A stretch of DNA of 64,000 bases, taken from assembly GCA_963682025.1 (NCBI GenBank), contig OY821519.1:72554525-72618524 (forward strand), written 5' to 3'. The position numbers and the translations under genes were made by a program. The DNA is from Cordilura impudica (lineage: Eukaryota; Arthropoda; Insecta; Diptera; Scathophagidae). Positions within the stretch are counted from its first letter, which is position 1; every line of letters begins with the position of its first letter. Below, piece by piece: positions 25,003-36,477 of the stretch. Below the pieces are notes generated by a model. The model was given only the letters and a program-made list of their open reading frames with translations. It did not search any database and was not told where the DNA came from.

Positions 25003-25347
25003 ATATTAATTTCTGAAAATTTTTAGCCAAAATTAATCAATTTTTTGTTGAATTATCATTAATTATTTCAAAACTTTGGCTGCCTTAAATAGTCAAAGAA
25101 AATAATGCCATTTTTCAAATAGCAACTAATTCTTTCTATCATTGTTTTTTATAACGAGAAATTATAATAGAAACTAGCCAACACGAAAACCAATTAACTT
25201 TAAATTTAATTGGTAATGGAAATTAAAATTGCAGTACCGGCAACAGTTTTAAAGTGCCGTACCCAATGTTGGTTGTAATACTGAGATTAAGATGCAGATG
25301 GAGGGTATTGAAGATTCAGCACAGCGGAATTTAGCACTCTTACTTGT
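25003..25347 (-). mobile_element. Family-B flank, third tandem copy
   Basis: This repeats the ACAAGTAAGAG-side flank of the preceding element (TCTGAAAATTTTTAGCCAAA at the left, GGAGGGTATTGAAGATTC and TTACTTGT at the right) without a new array or distal end. It is probably a remnant of a tandemly joined element. Confidence 0.65.
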
Positions 25348-25886
25348 TTTTATTTATATTTTGTGTTTTATGTTGTGCTTTATGTGTCGTATGAAATGAA
25401 ATGTATACTATTAATTTATGTAAAAATTGACGAAAAGATTATATGTAAGTTATATTATTCTTTAAATGTTGATCTATGCTTTTATTAAATACAAGTTTTG
25501 ACTATTTTTTGTTGTTATGGTTACCAGATTCAATAAATTTAAATCACTGAAGATGCTGGAAAAATCCCACCGAAACGTTTAATGAAAAATGGAATAAAAT
25601 AATCTTTTATTTACATCAATTAGTAACCTTAAAAGCCTGATTAAAAACTTAAAAAAAAAAATAAAAAGAAAGGTCAATAAATAGTCATTTTTATAATAAA
25701 ATAAATGGTTTATGAACATGATAACAAAAATTGATTTGTGAACTCGCTAACACGAAATACTATCATATACTCTTGAGACATACTGCCTATGATATACATA
25801 TTTAGGTACGATGCCAAATTTCATTTTCATCAATCATGTCAGAAGTGAATTCCACAATGCGATCTCGGTTAACGTAGTATAAAGTA
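25348..25886. other. No gene recognised
   Basis: A+T-rich. A motif CTGAAGATGCTGG...CCGAAACGTTTAATG near 25547-25583 resembles a sequence often seen at the ends of Penelope/CR1-type retroelements, but there is no coding sequence to back it. Confidence 0.35.
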
Positions 25887-27212
25887 CTGTTCAAAATTAT
25901 AGCGCACTTTTAAAATAAACGTTTTAATGAGTTTATGCAGAAAATTAATTTATAGAAAAACTTTTATAATTATTTCTTTGTTTACTTTATACAGCATATA
26001 AATGGGGATAATAAAATTTAGATAAAAGAGTGGTAATGGAATGATATTATGTCAATGTATGATGTGTCAAAATTATAGCACACTCTCTTGAAACATATTG
26101 ATAAATGAGCTAACCGAACATTTTCTCATGAAATTTAACTATTCCTTCAGTTTTATTTAAAAAGTCTTGAGTTTTAGTTAAAACCGCGTGTTGTAATTGC
26201 GTCATTCCATTGTGGTCGGGATTTTTTTAGATTTAACATAATGGGTCCAAAAAGTGTCACTGTGGAGCAAAAATTTCTATAAAGGCACTTCTTTCTGAAA
26301 AGTTTTCTCATTCAGAAATATCAAAGAGAATTGGTATTTCACGAAAATGTGTATATAATGTATGTATGTATAAAAAAGTTTCTGACAAATAAACCAGGTC
26401 AAGGACGTCCCAAACGCATAACACCGCCCCAAAATCGGCATTTCGTTCAAATGTGTAAAAGAAATTACACAGCTAGTTGACACCGACTTGCTTCTGTGCG
26501 AGCACAACCCGTCGCCGACTTGTTAACCATGGGTTAAGAGCTCCATCAAGAAACGACGTCCTTATCGGAACAAGGTTAAAAAAAGATAAAATTGGTGTAA
26601 AGAGTACGCAAATTGGACTGAAGGGGATTGGAAAAAGGTTATTTTTAGCCATTTGAATTGATAAATCGTACAAATAGATCATTTGTTCAACGAACAATGC
26701 AGGAGAAGGATCAACCATTTTCCTTCCAGCCAAGAATACAAGGTGGTGGTGGTTCTGTTAGCGTATGGAGATGCTTTACAACACATGGTACCGGCTTATT
26801 ACTCTTATGAAGGACGTTAATATGCATATTTTGATAAAATTGTTGACTCTGAATTAACCCAAGCCCACTTTCAACAAGCTTATGCCCCCTGTCATAAGGC
26901 AAAATTCTCGATGGCATCGTTTAGAAACAATTAGATTGGCAACCAAAGATCAAATATATTTTGATAGCCAAAGGAGGAAGTAGTCCATCATATTGAGTTC
27001 CAATTTTGTTAAACGTTTCATTAAGACCCAGTTTTTAAGATATCAGTTAAACCTAGTTTTGTTAAACCCAGAATTTATTCATCAATTCCTTTATGAATTT
27101 GGACATGTCTGAAAAAATTAATTCTCGGTTTAACTAAACTAAGTTTAACTGACATCTCAAAAACTGTGCCTAAATGAATTAAATTTTTTAAGTGTGCTAT
27201 AATTATGAACCA
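25887..27212 (+). mobile_element. Tc1-like element with IR/DR ends
   Basis: Left end CTGTTCAAAATTATAGCGCAC and right end GTGTGCTATAATTATGAACC are inverted copies. A second direct copy of the left motif (GTGTCAAAATTATAGCACAC) lies inside at about 26067-26087, giving the inverted/direct-repeat arrangement of Tc1 relatives such as Minos. The transposase between is decayed. No clear TA duplication was found at the right end, so boundaries are within a few bases. Confidence 0.65.
26241..26990 (+). pseudogene. Tc1-like transposase relic
   Basis: The order is MGPKSVTVEQKF, a stop, then KALLSEKFSHSEISKRIGIS (first HTH). Next come GQGRPKRITPPQNR (GRPR-like hook), QGGGGSVSVWRCF (GGGSVMVWG block before the second catalytic Asp) and FQQAYAPCHKAKF (FQQDNAPCH, with the catalytic Asp replaced). 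Several stops and frame changes occur. An FQQ-D-to-A change plus truncation make activity impossible. Confidence 0.75.
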
Positions 27213-27748
27213 TTCAATTGAGACTTCTTTTATTTAACAAGCTCAATTATTTTTACTTTCTTATTTTAAACTGAACTGTGATAGTGACTTAATAAATTTG
27301 AATAAATATGTTAATTTACAACAAAAAAAAAACAAATAAATTTTTTTAATTTTTGAAAATCTATAATATTAATAGGCAAGGCGATTTCTTGTGACCGATG
27401 CAAGTTTCACAGATTTAACCCGATTTTGACAAAAAATTTATCATTTGAAAGGTATTTCTGTTTAGCTGTTATCCAGATTACAGATTTTCATCGTCTGGAA
27501 TATTTTTTTGGAGTTAAAGTTGCTACTAACACATACATACAATTATACAATGCTACGTGTGTGTTTATAAAATTTGATAATGTGTTTGTGTTAATGTGTT
27601 GAGTTTGTTTTCTTCATTTAAAATGAGTTGAATTGTGAAGCATACCTTTAGGGTCTTTATTAAATGAAAAAAAATAAAATCATGTGAGTCCGCTCACAGG
27701 GGAGATGTGTAAACAATCTAGTAATTAAAGATATTTTTATGTAATTTT

Positions 27749-28535
27749 TATACCCTATACCACTATGTGGTTTGGGTATAATGACTTTGTGCTGCTGTTT
27801 GTAACAACCAAAAATATTTGACCTAGACCCATCTTTAATTATACCGATCGAATCAGAATCACTTTCTGAGTTGATTTAACAATGTCCGTCCGTCCGTCCG
27901 TCCGTCCGTCCGTCTGTGTGTCCATGTAAAGCTTGTAATCAAACTGCAGGTCGCAAATATGAATATATTTTGATGAAATTTGGTATATAAGCTTTTATAA
28001 GCATGGGATGAACGCTATTGAAATTGGTGAGAATCGGTCCATGTTCAGACCTAGCCCCCATACAAATTACCCATACGAAATCGACATAAATTGCCATAAG
28101 ATCCAAATTGTCATATAGATCTTACTCAAATTGGGTTTGTATGCGTCCATTACATCCACTAATGAGTAGTCCAAAAATGATCCCTTTGACCCCATATAGA
28201 GCTGCTTCCCGATCTTCAGTTAAATCTATTAAAAAACAAAAATATTGCACTGATTCTTCTCAAATTTTGTTTGTACATATTTTTGCAAAATACACGAGAC
28301 TTTACCAAACATGATCAGGATCGGTCCATTTTTGGACCTAGCCCCTTTATAGATATAGCATCCGATATGAACTTTTTTATATCTGCAGCCAAAAAAATTA
28401 ATAAAAATCCCACTCAAATTTGGTTTTTGCTTATTTTCTATGTCCAGTTAGTTGGGCCTAAGAGACAGGGTTTCTAAACGCATGGTATAGGGTATCGTAT
28501 AGTCGGTCTAGACCGACTATAATTTTCTTACTTGT
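27749..28535 (-). mobile_element. Helentron/DINE-like family A, full length
   Basis: Complete copy in minus orientation: terminal stem at 27749, (GTCC)n at about 27884-27912, perfect palindrome near 28498-28521, TTACTTGT at the end. Confidence 0.85.
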
Positions 28536-28553
28536 TTAAAATCAAACAGTGAA

Positions 28554-28666
28554 CGTCATCTATGTATCACTTATAGCAAAAACTGTTTCAGCTAATTCAA
28601 CAACCCTTTGCTGTAAAACGTTAAAAATATCCCATATAAACGTATATAAGTGATACATAGATGACG
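28554..28666. repeat. Inverted-repeat MITE, 113 bp
   Basis: Arms CGTCATCTATGTATCACTTA and its exact inverse (about 22 bp each) enclose about 70 bp. It is adjacent to the family-A element inside split repeat C. Confidence 0.65.
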
Positions 28667-28900
28667 CTTTTAAAAAAGTGGCATAAAAAAACAATTTTAT
28701 ATCATAATTTTTTCACCAATACAATCATAAATCACACACCGATTTGTGTTACAGCTCTCACCGATTTGTGTTACACTGTTTTTGTGATTGTATTGTGAAA
28801 TAGAAATTTACCCCCCCTGCTCGTATAGATGTTTACACATCAAAAATAAAATTTCCTAGAATTTGCACTCGAATTTCGAGTGCTGGAATCTGCTAGTATA

Positions 28901-29637
28901 TAATGAATATTATAAAATAAAGTAGAGCTATAATTTTGAGCAGTACTTTATAGCAAATGAGGCAGATGTCAAAAGCGAGCCGAATATTTATACAAGCCAA
29001 AAGTACTTATTTAGTATATTTTAAATATAATTTTCAAAGAAAAATATTTTTTTAATTGAAAAATTTTATGAGGTACAATCAGTTTTTGATAGTCCTTGGA
29101 TCAACCCTTGAAATATTTGAAATTACCCTGTTACTTTATCTATGCTCTTCTGTGTTTTAATGGAAAATGTAAAAATATTTGCATATGTAGATGAAGGGCT
29201 GGCTCTTAAACAACAAACACATCACAATCTTACGCAACCTACGGTTTACGCTACTTTTTACTAACCTTACCCAAAAGGTTTATAATCAAACCAATTCTCA
29301 ATTATTAAGAACCATGTATGTATAGTCGGCCTACGAATAAGGTCACAATAACTTTCTTAATGCTTAAAATTGGATACGGAGTATAAATTTCACAATTCCC
29401 AATAGATGTTGGTAAACTATGGACCAAATTTGTGTCTTTTATATCAAGCACTCACTCTGTTCAACAAAATTTACATTTGATATTTAGAATTGTATATAAA
29501 AATTGTATTTTTTTTTTAAATAAAATTTCTTATTCAACCATCGTTTGCCTGGCCATATGTGATGGCTTGAACTCTTTGATAAGTGAAGCGTAAACATAAT
29601 AAAAATAAAAAACAGCTCAAAACAAATCCATTAAAAA
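28901..29637. other. No gene recognised
   Basis: A+T-rich DNA without recognisable gene or element ends. Confidence 0.4.
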
Positions 29638-30361
29638 ACAAGTAAGAAATTTATAGTCAGTCTAGACCGACTATACGATACCCTATAACTTGCGTTCAGA
29701 GACCCTATCGCTTAGGTCCAACTAATCTGATATAAAAAATAAGCATGAAGCAAATTTAAATGGCATTCATTGGAATTAATTTTTTTGCCTTCAGATATGA
29801 AAAAGTTCATATCGGATGCTACACTTTTATGGGGACAAGTTCGAAAAATGAGCCGATCCTGACCATATTTGGTAAGGTCACATATTTTTCGCAAAGACAT
29901 ATACAAACAAAATTTTAGGAAAATCTGTGCAATGTTTTTGTTTTTTGATAGATTTATGACTAAGAATTATCCTATAGGGTTTATTTCTGGACTTCTTATA
30001 AATGGATGTAATAAACATATACAAACCCAATTTGACCGAGATCTATATGATAGTTTGGATATTATGGCAATTTAAGTCGATCTCATAGGAGACATTTGTA
30101 TGGGGACTAGGTCTGAACATGAACCGATTTTCATCAATTTAAATAGCGTTTATCCTATGACCGATAGAAGCTTACATACCAAATTTCATCAAAATTTCAT
30201 AAATATATGTTACCTGTAGTTTGATTACAAAGTTTAGATGGACACATAGACGGACGGACGGAAATTTCTAAATCGATTCAGAAAGTGATTCTGATTCGAT
30301 CGATATAATAAAAGATGGGTTTAGGCCAAATCATTATACCCACTTAGTGGTATAGGGTATA
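29638..30361 (+). mobile_element. Helentron/DINE-like family A, diverged
   Basis: Palindrome with one mismatch after ACAAGTAAG, a reduced GGAC tract (30250-30261), and a terminal stem shortened to CCCACTTAGTGGTATAGGG. It is more diverged than the copies at 49-53 kb, so it is probably older. Confidence 0.8.
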
Positions 30362-30988
30362 ACAAAAACAAATATTTATTTCTATTTTTATAAGACGATT
30401 AAATTATTTTGTATATAATTTCTTGAATATCACGTGAGTATAATGTTTTAATTAAAAATGTATTTTGTTGTTTCATTTTACGTCTGCTCGAATTGCAAAT
30501 ATTTATTTGCAATAAACAAAGTTATTCGTGCAAAAAGTAAAAGTGTCAAACCTATTAATGTAAGCGTGCGGATAATAAAAGCCTTTCAAATTGCTACTTA
30601 AGTCCATTAAAACAATGCAATGAGATTCAATTTTCAAAGTGATGAAAACAAGTAACGAGTGTTAGATTCGGTTTAATACAAATTTTGAAATTTAATACCA
30701 TCCACCTGAAACGCGCACATAGCTATTCTTTATATTTTAATAATTTTTTTTTGTGTGAAATTTGTTTTTTATTTGTTGTCAAGACAATTTTTTAAGTTAA
30801 AAGCCTACATTCAAAACAAGCTAATTGAAAAGAATGGGGTTTATCAAGAGAGCAAATAAAGTATTTAATTATCGAATTATTGTACAAATAACTATAAATA
30901 TGACCACTAATTTCTATTTATACCAAAAATGGCATATTTAGTACTTGTAGCGTTAAATTGTTTAATATAGCGTGTATTGTTAATTAAA
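30362..30988. other. No gene recognised
   Basis: A+T-rich; no coding or RNA signal found. Confidence 0.4.
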
Positions 30989-31756
30989 ACAAGTAAGAAA
31001 ATTATAGTCGGTCTAGACCGACTATATGATACTCTATACCATGCGTTTAGAGACCCTATCTCATAGGCCCAACTAACTGGAGATAGAAAATAGCATAAAC
31101 CAAATTTGAGTGGGATTTTTAATAATTTTTTTGGCTGCAGATATGACTAGGACTAGGCCCAAAAATGGTCTGATCCTGACTATATTTGGTAAAGTCACTT
31201 ATATTTTAAAAAACTATACACAAACCAAATTTTAGAAAAATCTGTGCAATATTTTTGTTTTTTGATAGATTTAAGTGAAGATCGGGAAGCAGCTCTATAT
31301 GGGGCCTATGACTAAGAATTGTCCTATAGGGATTATTTTTGGACTACTGATTAATGAATACAATGAACACAAACAAACCCAATTTGACTAAGATATATGC
31401 GATAATTTGGATCTTGTGGCAATTTATGTCGATTACATAGGGGTCATTTGTATGGGCACAAGGTCTGAATATGGACCAATTTTCACCAATTTCAAAAGCG
31501 TTCATACTATGGTCAATAAAAGCTTATATACCAAATTTCATCAAAATATATTCATATTTGCGACCTGTAGTTTGATTACAAGCTTTAAATGGACACACAG
31601 TCGGACGGACGGACGATCGGACATCTCTAAAACGACTCAGAAAGTGATTCTGAGCTGATCGGTATAATAAAAGATGGGTCTAGGTCAAATATTTTTGGTA
31701 GTTACAAACAGCAGCACAAAGTCATTATACCCAAACACATAGTGGTATAGGGTATA
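30989..31756 (+). mobile_element. Helentron/DINE-like family A, full length
   Basis: Perfect palindrome, GGACGGACGGACGATCGGAC tract at about 31602-31621, standard terminal stem. A short deletion removes part of the AAAAAGTTCATATCGG block near 31145. Confidence 0.85.
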
Positions 31757-31906
31757 AAAAACATATGTGACAGGGAAAGTTAAAAGGGACTTATGGGTCG
31801 AAAAAATCGATTTTTAGACAACACGATCTTTCTAATGCATCAGCTTCTAACTGCATTATTTTTATCATAAATTAGCTTCAAAGTAGACACTTTTGATAAA
31901 AAAAAA

Positions 31907-32516
31907 ACAAGTAAGAGTGTTAAAGTCGGCTGTGCCGAATTTTTTGATACGCTCCACCTGAGTCTTTAATTTTTAATTTTTAATTTCTAATTTTTAATTT
32001 TTAATTTTTAATTTTTAATTTTTAATTTTTAATTTTTAATTTTTAATTTTTCATCTTTCATTACTCATTTTTCAATCTTAATTTTTCATGTTCCATTTTT
32101 CAATTTTCATTTTGCACTTTCCATATTCCATTTTTCATATTTCAGTTTCCATTTTCCGTTTTAAATTTTTCATTTTGTAATTTTTCATCTTTCATTTTTT
32201 AATTTTCGTTATTCATTTTCCACTTTCCATTTTTAATTTTTCAATTTTCATTTTCCATTTTTCATTTTTAATTTTTCAATTTCCATTTGCCATTTTTCAT
32301 TTTTCAATTTTCATTTTCCATTTTTCATTTTTAAATTTTCATTTTCCATTTTTAATTTTTCATTTGTCAATTTTCATTTTCCATTTTTCAATTTTCATTT
32401 TCCATTTTTAATTTTTCAGTTTTCGTTTTCCATTTTTCATTTTCCGTTTTTCATTTTTCAATTTTCATTGTCCATTTTCCATTTTTCAATTTTCATTTTT
32501 CATTTTCCATTTTTCA

Positions 32517-32547
<31 letters not shown>

Positions 32548-33018
32548 TGCGTTTTCCACTTTCCATTTTTCATTTTTTAATATTCATTTTACAATTTTCA
32601 TTTTCCATTTTTCATTTTCATTTTTCATTTTTAATTTTTCAATTTTCAATTTCCATTTTCTATTAGTCATTTTTCATTCTTCAATTTTCATTTTCCATTT
32701 TTTGTTTTTCAATTTTCATTTTCCATTTTTCATTTCCATTTTCCCTTTTTCAATTTTCATTTTTCATATTTCAGTTTTCGTTTCCATTTTCCACTTTCCA
32801 TTTTTCATTTTTCAATTTTCATTTTTCATTTTTCATTTTTCAATTTTCAATTTTCATTTTCCATTTTTCAATTTCATTTTCCATTTTTCATTTTGCATTT
32901 TCCATTTTTCATTTTGCATTTTCCATTTTTCAATTTTCTTTTTTCATTTTCCATTTTCCATTCTCCATTTTTCATATTCTATTTTACATTTTTCATTTTC
33001 CATTTTCCGTTTTTCATA
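31907..33018 (+). mobile_element. Family-B element, truncated, with heptamer array
   Basis: ACAAGTAAGAGTG, a hairpin (GTCGGCTGTGCCGAAT) and CTCCACCTGAGTC lead straight into an array of 7-bp units (31968-33018). The array starts as TTTTTAA and changes to TTTTCAT/TTTCCAT/TTTTCAA. The distal end with the GTCY tract is missing. A 183-codon F/H/I-rich open frame (32468-33019) arises from the repeat and is not a gene. Confidence 0.75.
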
Positions 33019-33361
33019 AAAAAGAATCCAATGTGACAACCTTTTTGATCTAATGTACTTGAAACTCGCCACTCAGGGGTTTTCGGGGTCGCTGATTACG
33101 AATCTGGTAATAGATTTCCGATTAATCTATCGTAGCTTTTGAAAAATTAAGATGAAATGAACAGCAGATTTATAACTTCACTATATATTTTAAAAATCAA
33201 AAAACGCAATAACTTAAAAAAAACTTAACTAAAACTAATTCTGCTCCTTACATATTCTTTTCTTCGATTTCACTTTTGTTTCTGAATTAGCATTTCTTCT
33301 TTTTGTTGCTACATCTACCAATTTCTCATCTTTAATTTTTTTTTTACCAAAATTTGTTTTG

Positions 33362-33664
33362 TCAAAAATTTCCAAACAGATACAACTGTCTTTCCGAAGA
33401 TAAACCCTGTGGGGTTATAATGTTTGGCATTAAATCATTTACAGGTTGTAATACGAGTTGAAATCTAGTTGTTTCATCGCTGTCTGCAAACATTTTCGCT
33501 TCTATAGCTTCCGAAGAAATTACGAAATGATGAAACTTCGTAATTCCAAGCATTGGTTTGTAAATTTTTTTTAAATAGCTAACCCAGTCGTACCAAACTA
33601 CATTTTCTGCAGAAACAGAATTATTACAACCGGAAGGAGAAGAATCAGTTACACCTTGAATCAA
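33362..33664 (-). pseudogene. ORF in unknown TIR element
   Basis: One hundred codons: MIQGVTDSSPSGCNNSVSAE, then VVWYDWVSYLKKIYKPMLGI, TKFHHFVISSEAIE and a C-terminal PQGLSSERQLYLFG. The residues are balanced (not low complexity), and W/Y/F/H content resembles a folded domain. The WYDW...LKKIYKPM...ITKFHHF pattern looks like part of a transposase-associated protein, but I cannot name it. It lies between the inner inverted repeats and is probably a fragment of that element's protein. Confidence 0.45.
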
Positions 33665-34462
33665 ATCTTTATGAGTGTCGATGTTACTTACAGCATACTT
33701 CGATTTAAATACACAAGTACCTGTCTGGTGAAAATTTGTTATGCCCAGTTAGAAGAAAATTGTATGATAACATTTTTTTTGTCTTTTAATACTCGCCACA
33801 TCAGGTATCCAAGAACAGAATTATTCTTATTTTATCCTACGCAATTATCACTGAATAACACCAGAGTTTCGATATTATTTACTGTGTTGAGATAATGAAG
33901 GCAGCTAATGACGCAATTCGGACCTTTTATAATGTCAGTTATTTCATCAATCAAATAACTGAACTAAAAGAGAAAAATGTTGGCAACTTTAAAAAATACT
34001 ATTTTCATAATTCGAAAAAACTACTTTTGCCAATAAGTAACGTTCGCCATTTTACAATTCTGACACTAAACTTCTAACCAGTAACCTCAAGTAAATCCGA
34101 TAATATTACCAAAGTAGTCCGCCATTTTGAATTTCTAAAATCTAATACCAGATCCGTAATCAGCGACCCAGAAAACCCCCCGGTAATGAGTTTCAATTCA
34201 TAAAAGCGTTCAGGCGCATCAAAATCAGCTAGTTAACTTCAAAGTCGTTTTTCTCCCAAACTTATTTTCTGACCATAGGTCCCTTTTAACTTTCCGTGTC
34301 ACATATATTTTTTTTGTAGTTATCATATTTTGTTTAAAATACAGATTTAAGATTCTTTATAAATATATTTATTTTAGTTACTTTTAACGCGCCTAAGAGC
34401 CAGTTGAAAAATTAGAATATACTGTAACTTAATATACACGAAATATTTACTTAAAATTAATC

Positions 34463-34770
34463 AATAATATTAATAGGCAAGGCGATTTCTTGTGACCAAT
34501 ATAAAAATTGTAGTTAATAACCGATTTTGACCAAACATACCTCATTTCAAAGGTATTTATTTTTAGTTGTCTATTAGATTTACAGATTTGCACCGTCTGG
34601 AACATTTTTTGGAGTAATGCTCATTTAAAGTTGTTACTAACACAAACATAAAACACATACTGTGTGTGTTGAATTGCGAATTGGCTAAAATTGATTAGCA
34701 TACCTTTAGGCTCTATTAAATGAAAAAATAAAATTTCCTAGAATTTGCACTCGAATTTCGAGGGATGGAG
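34463..34770 (-). repeat. Dispersed repeat C, copy 3
   Basis: Same order of blocks as the other copies: AATATTAATAGGCAAGGCGA at the left, CCTAGAATTTGCACTCGAAT at the right. Confidence 0.65.
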
Positions 34771-34913
34771 CTTAATTTGAATAACGGCTTTCAAAAAGAG
34801 GGAAAATTTTATTTATTTCGGTAGAGATATAAGTTTTTAGATCTGGCTGAAATTGAAATTATTAGTAAATATTAATATTATTAGCTAGTTATCGTCCGGG
34901 TGATTTTTATAAT

Positions 34914-35256
34914 TATACCCTATACCACTATGTGGTCAGGGTATAATGACTTTTTGCTGATGTTTGTAACTACCAAAAATAATTGACCTAGACCCAATTT
35001 CGATTAGCGATGTCCGTCTGTCCGTCGGACCGTATGTGTCCATGTAAACCTTGTAATCAAAATACAGGTCGGTAATATGAATATATTTTGATGAAATTTA
35101 GTGTATAAGCTTCTATGGGTCATAGGATGAACGCTATTGAAATTAGTGAAAATCGGTTCATGACCCCTATGAGAACGACTTACATTGTCATAATATATAT
35201 ATATAGATCTCGGTCAAATTGGGTTTGTGTATGTTTATTACATCCATTTAAAAGAT
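34914..35256 (-). mobile_element. Family-A element, truncated
   Basis: Terminal stem and GTCCGTCTGTCCGTCGGACC tract are present; sequence homology stops after the TTTATTACATCCATT block, so the palindrome half is lost. Confidence 0.75.
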
Positions 35257-35349
35257 TTATTAATAATTTTAAAGGTAATTCAAAAGAACTCATTTAGATT
35301 TTTAATCAATTAATATATATAATGTAAGAAAATTAATTAAACATACTTA

Positions 35350-35602
35350 AGGTGCGTTCAGATTACGCAAATATTTGATCAAATAAACGTAACCCCTAAA
35401 TAATGTATAATTTTCCTTGTATAATTTTCATTAAGTTATACAATATATGATATAGAATATAGTTAAATATATTAAATATTACTAATGTAATAAAACATAA
35501 CTTAATTTTGTCTTTTATATATCATGTAAGATTGAATAAAACTTTCATAAAATTAGGGGTTACGTTTATTTGGTCAAATATTTGCGTAGTCTGAACGCAC
35601 CT
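35350..35602. mobile_element. TTA-flanked MITE with 50-bp inverted repeats
   Basis: AGGTGCGTTCAGATTACGCA... runs 50 bp and is repeated inverted to 35602 with two mismatches. TTA flanks both sides (35347-35349 and 35603-35605). It shares the first six terminal bases (AGGTGC) with the 490-bp MITE family, suggesting related transposases. Confidence 0.8.
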
Positions 35603-35827
35603 TTAGAATATAAAATATAAATAAAATATTCTATATGACGATATGCATATTTGTAAAAAATTTTATTTAAAGAATATTAAACCCAGAGCTTTTCTCTTTA
35701 AAATAATGTGTAATGTACACATTATTAAATCTGATGAATAGTACCTGAGATAATATCATCATATATCGTTGGAAAGCTAGTTTAATAATATCGGTTGTAT
35801 AATTATATTTAAATATTTCAATAAATT

Positions 35828-36477
35828 TATACCATATACCACTCTCTGGTCAAAGTAAATGATTTAAGATGTTTGAAACTACCAGAAATATTTGACCAAT
35901 TATTATACCGATCGACTCCAAATCATTTTCTGAGTCGATTTGTCGAAATCCGTTCATCCGTTCGTTCTTCTTTCTGTCTGCCTGTCTGTATCTCAGTCTG
36001 TGTGTCCATGTAAACCTTGTAGTCAAACTACAGGTCACATATATGAATATATTTTGATGTCATATTGTCGGCCATAACATGAACGGTATTGACTTAATCC
36101 CCATACATATAATCTCTATGAGATCGACGTAAATTGCCCCAAGATCCAGATTATTATTATGTGTATATGTGTTTAATACACCCATTTGTCATTAGTCCAA
36201 AAATAAACCCTGTAGGATCATTTTTAATCTTAGTTCGCATACAGAGCAGCTTCCCAATCTTCACTGAAATCTATCAGCTTTTTCTCACATTTTGTTTTAC
36301 CGTGTTTTTGCGAAAAATAACTGGCTACCAAATATAAAACTAGCATCTGATATGAAAAAGTTCATATCGCCTGTGGACTAGATTAAAATGCGATTTGTTC
36401 TAGATCCAATTAGTAATAAGGCCCTTTTTCTAAACTTATGGGTATAGGCTATCGTAATAGTAATTTTCTAACTTATT
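35828..36477 (-). mobile_element. Family-A element, highly diverged
   Basis: Order of blocks is kept (terminal stem, GTCTGCCTGTCTG tract, ATGAATATATTTTGATG, ATATGAAAAAGTTCATATCG, TAATTTTCTAACTTATT), but the palindrome is destroyed. Probably the oldest recognisable copy here. Confidence 0.65.

Larger units (their letters stand above)
27363..28900 (-). repeat. Dispersed repeat C, copy 2, split by insertions
   Basis: The repeat-C block GGCAAGGCGATTTCTTGTG starts at about 27375 and runs to AAAAAATAAAAT near 27683. The other end of the same repeat (AAATTTCCTAGAATTTGCAC then the CACTCGAATTTCGAGTG hairpin) reappears at about 28848-28880. The 1.2 kb between holds a family-A element and a small MITE, so repeat C was split. 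Confidence 0.6.
31766..34307. mobile_element. TIR transposon of unknown family, about 2.5 kb, invaded by a family-B element
   Basis: ATATGTGACAGGGAAAGTTA at 31766 and its inverse ending at 34307 match over about 35 bp. A second inverted pair further in (TTGAAACTC...GGGGTTTTC, then GTCGCTGATTACG; 33059-33110 and 34147-34196) suggests a long subterminal inverted repeat. A family-B element with a heptamer array (31907-33018) interrupts the left arm. The remaining core carries one minus-strand ORF (33362-33664). No confident target duplication is visible. Confidence 0.55.

Noticed and set aside
30362..30988. Possible tRNA or rRNA genes in the gene-poor stretches
   Set aside because: No cloverleaf with A and B boxes or rRNA core motif was found in this stretch or elsewhere, apart from the tRNA-like boxes in the SINE-like pair.
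32468..33019. 183-codon open frame rich in F, H, I, S, N
   Set aside because: It is a translation of the 7-bp array; residues follow a 7-residue cycle and all frames are similarly open. The frames at 24323-23814 (169 codons), 23425-23180 and 38014-38247 are rejected for the same reason.
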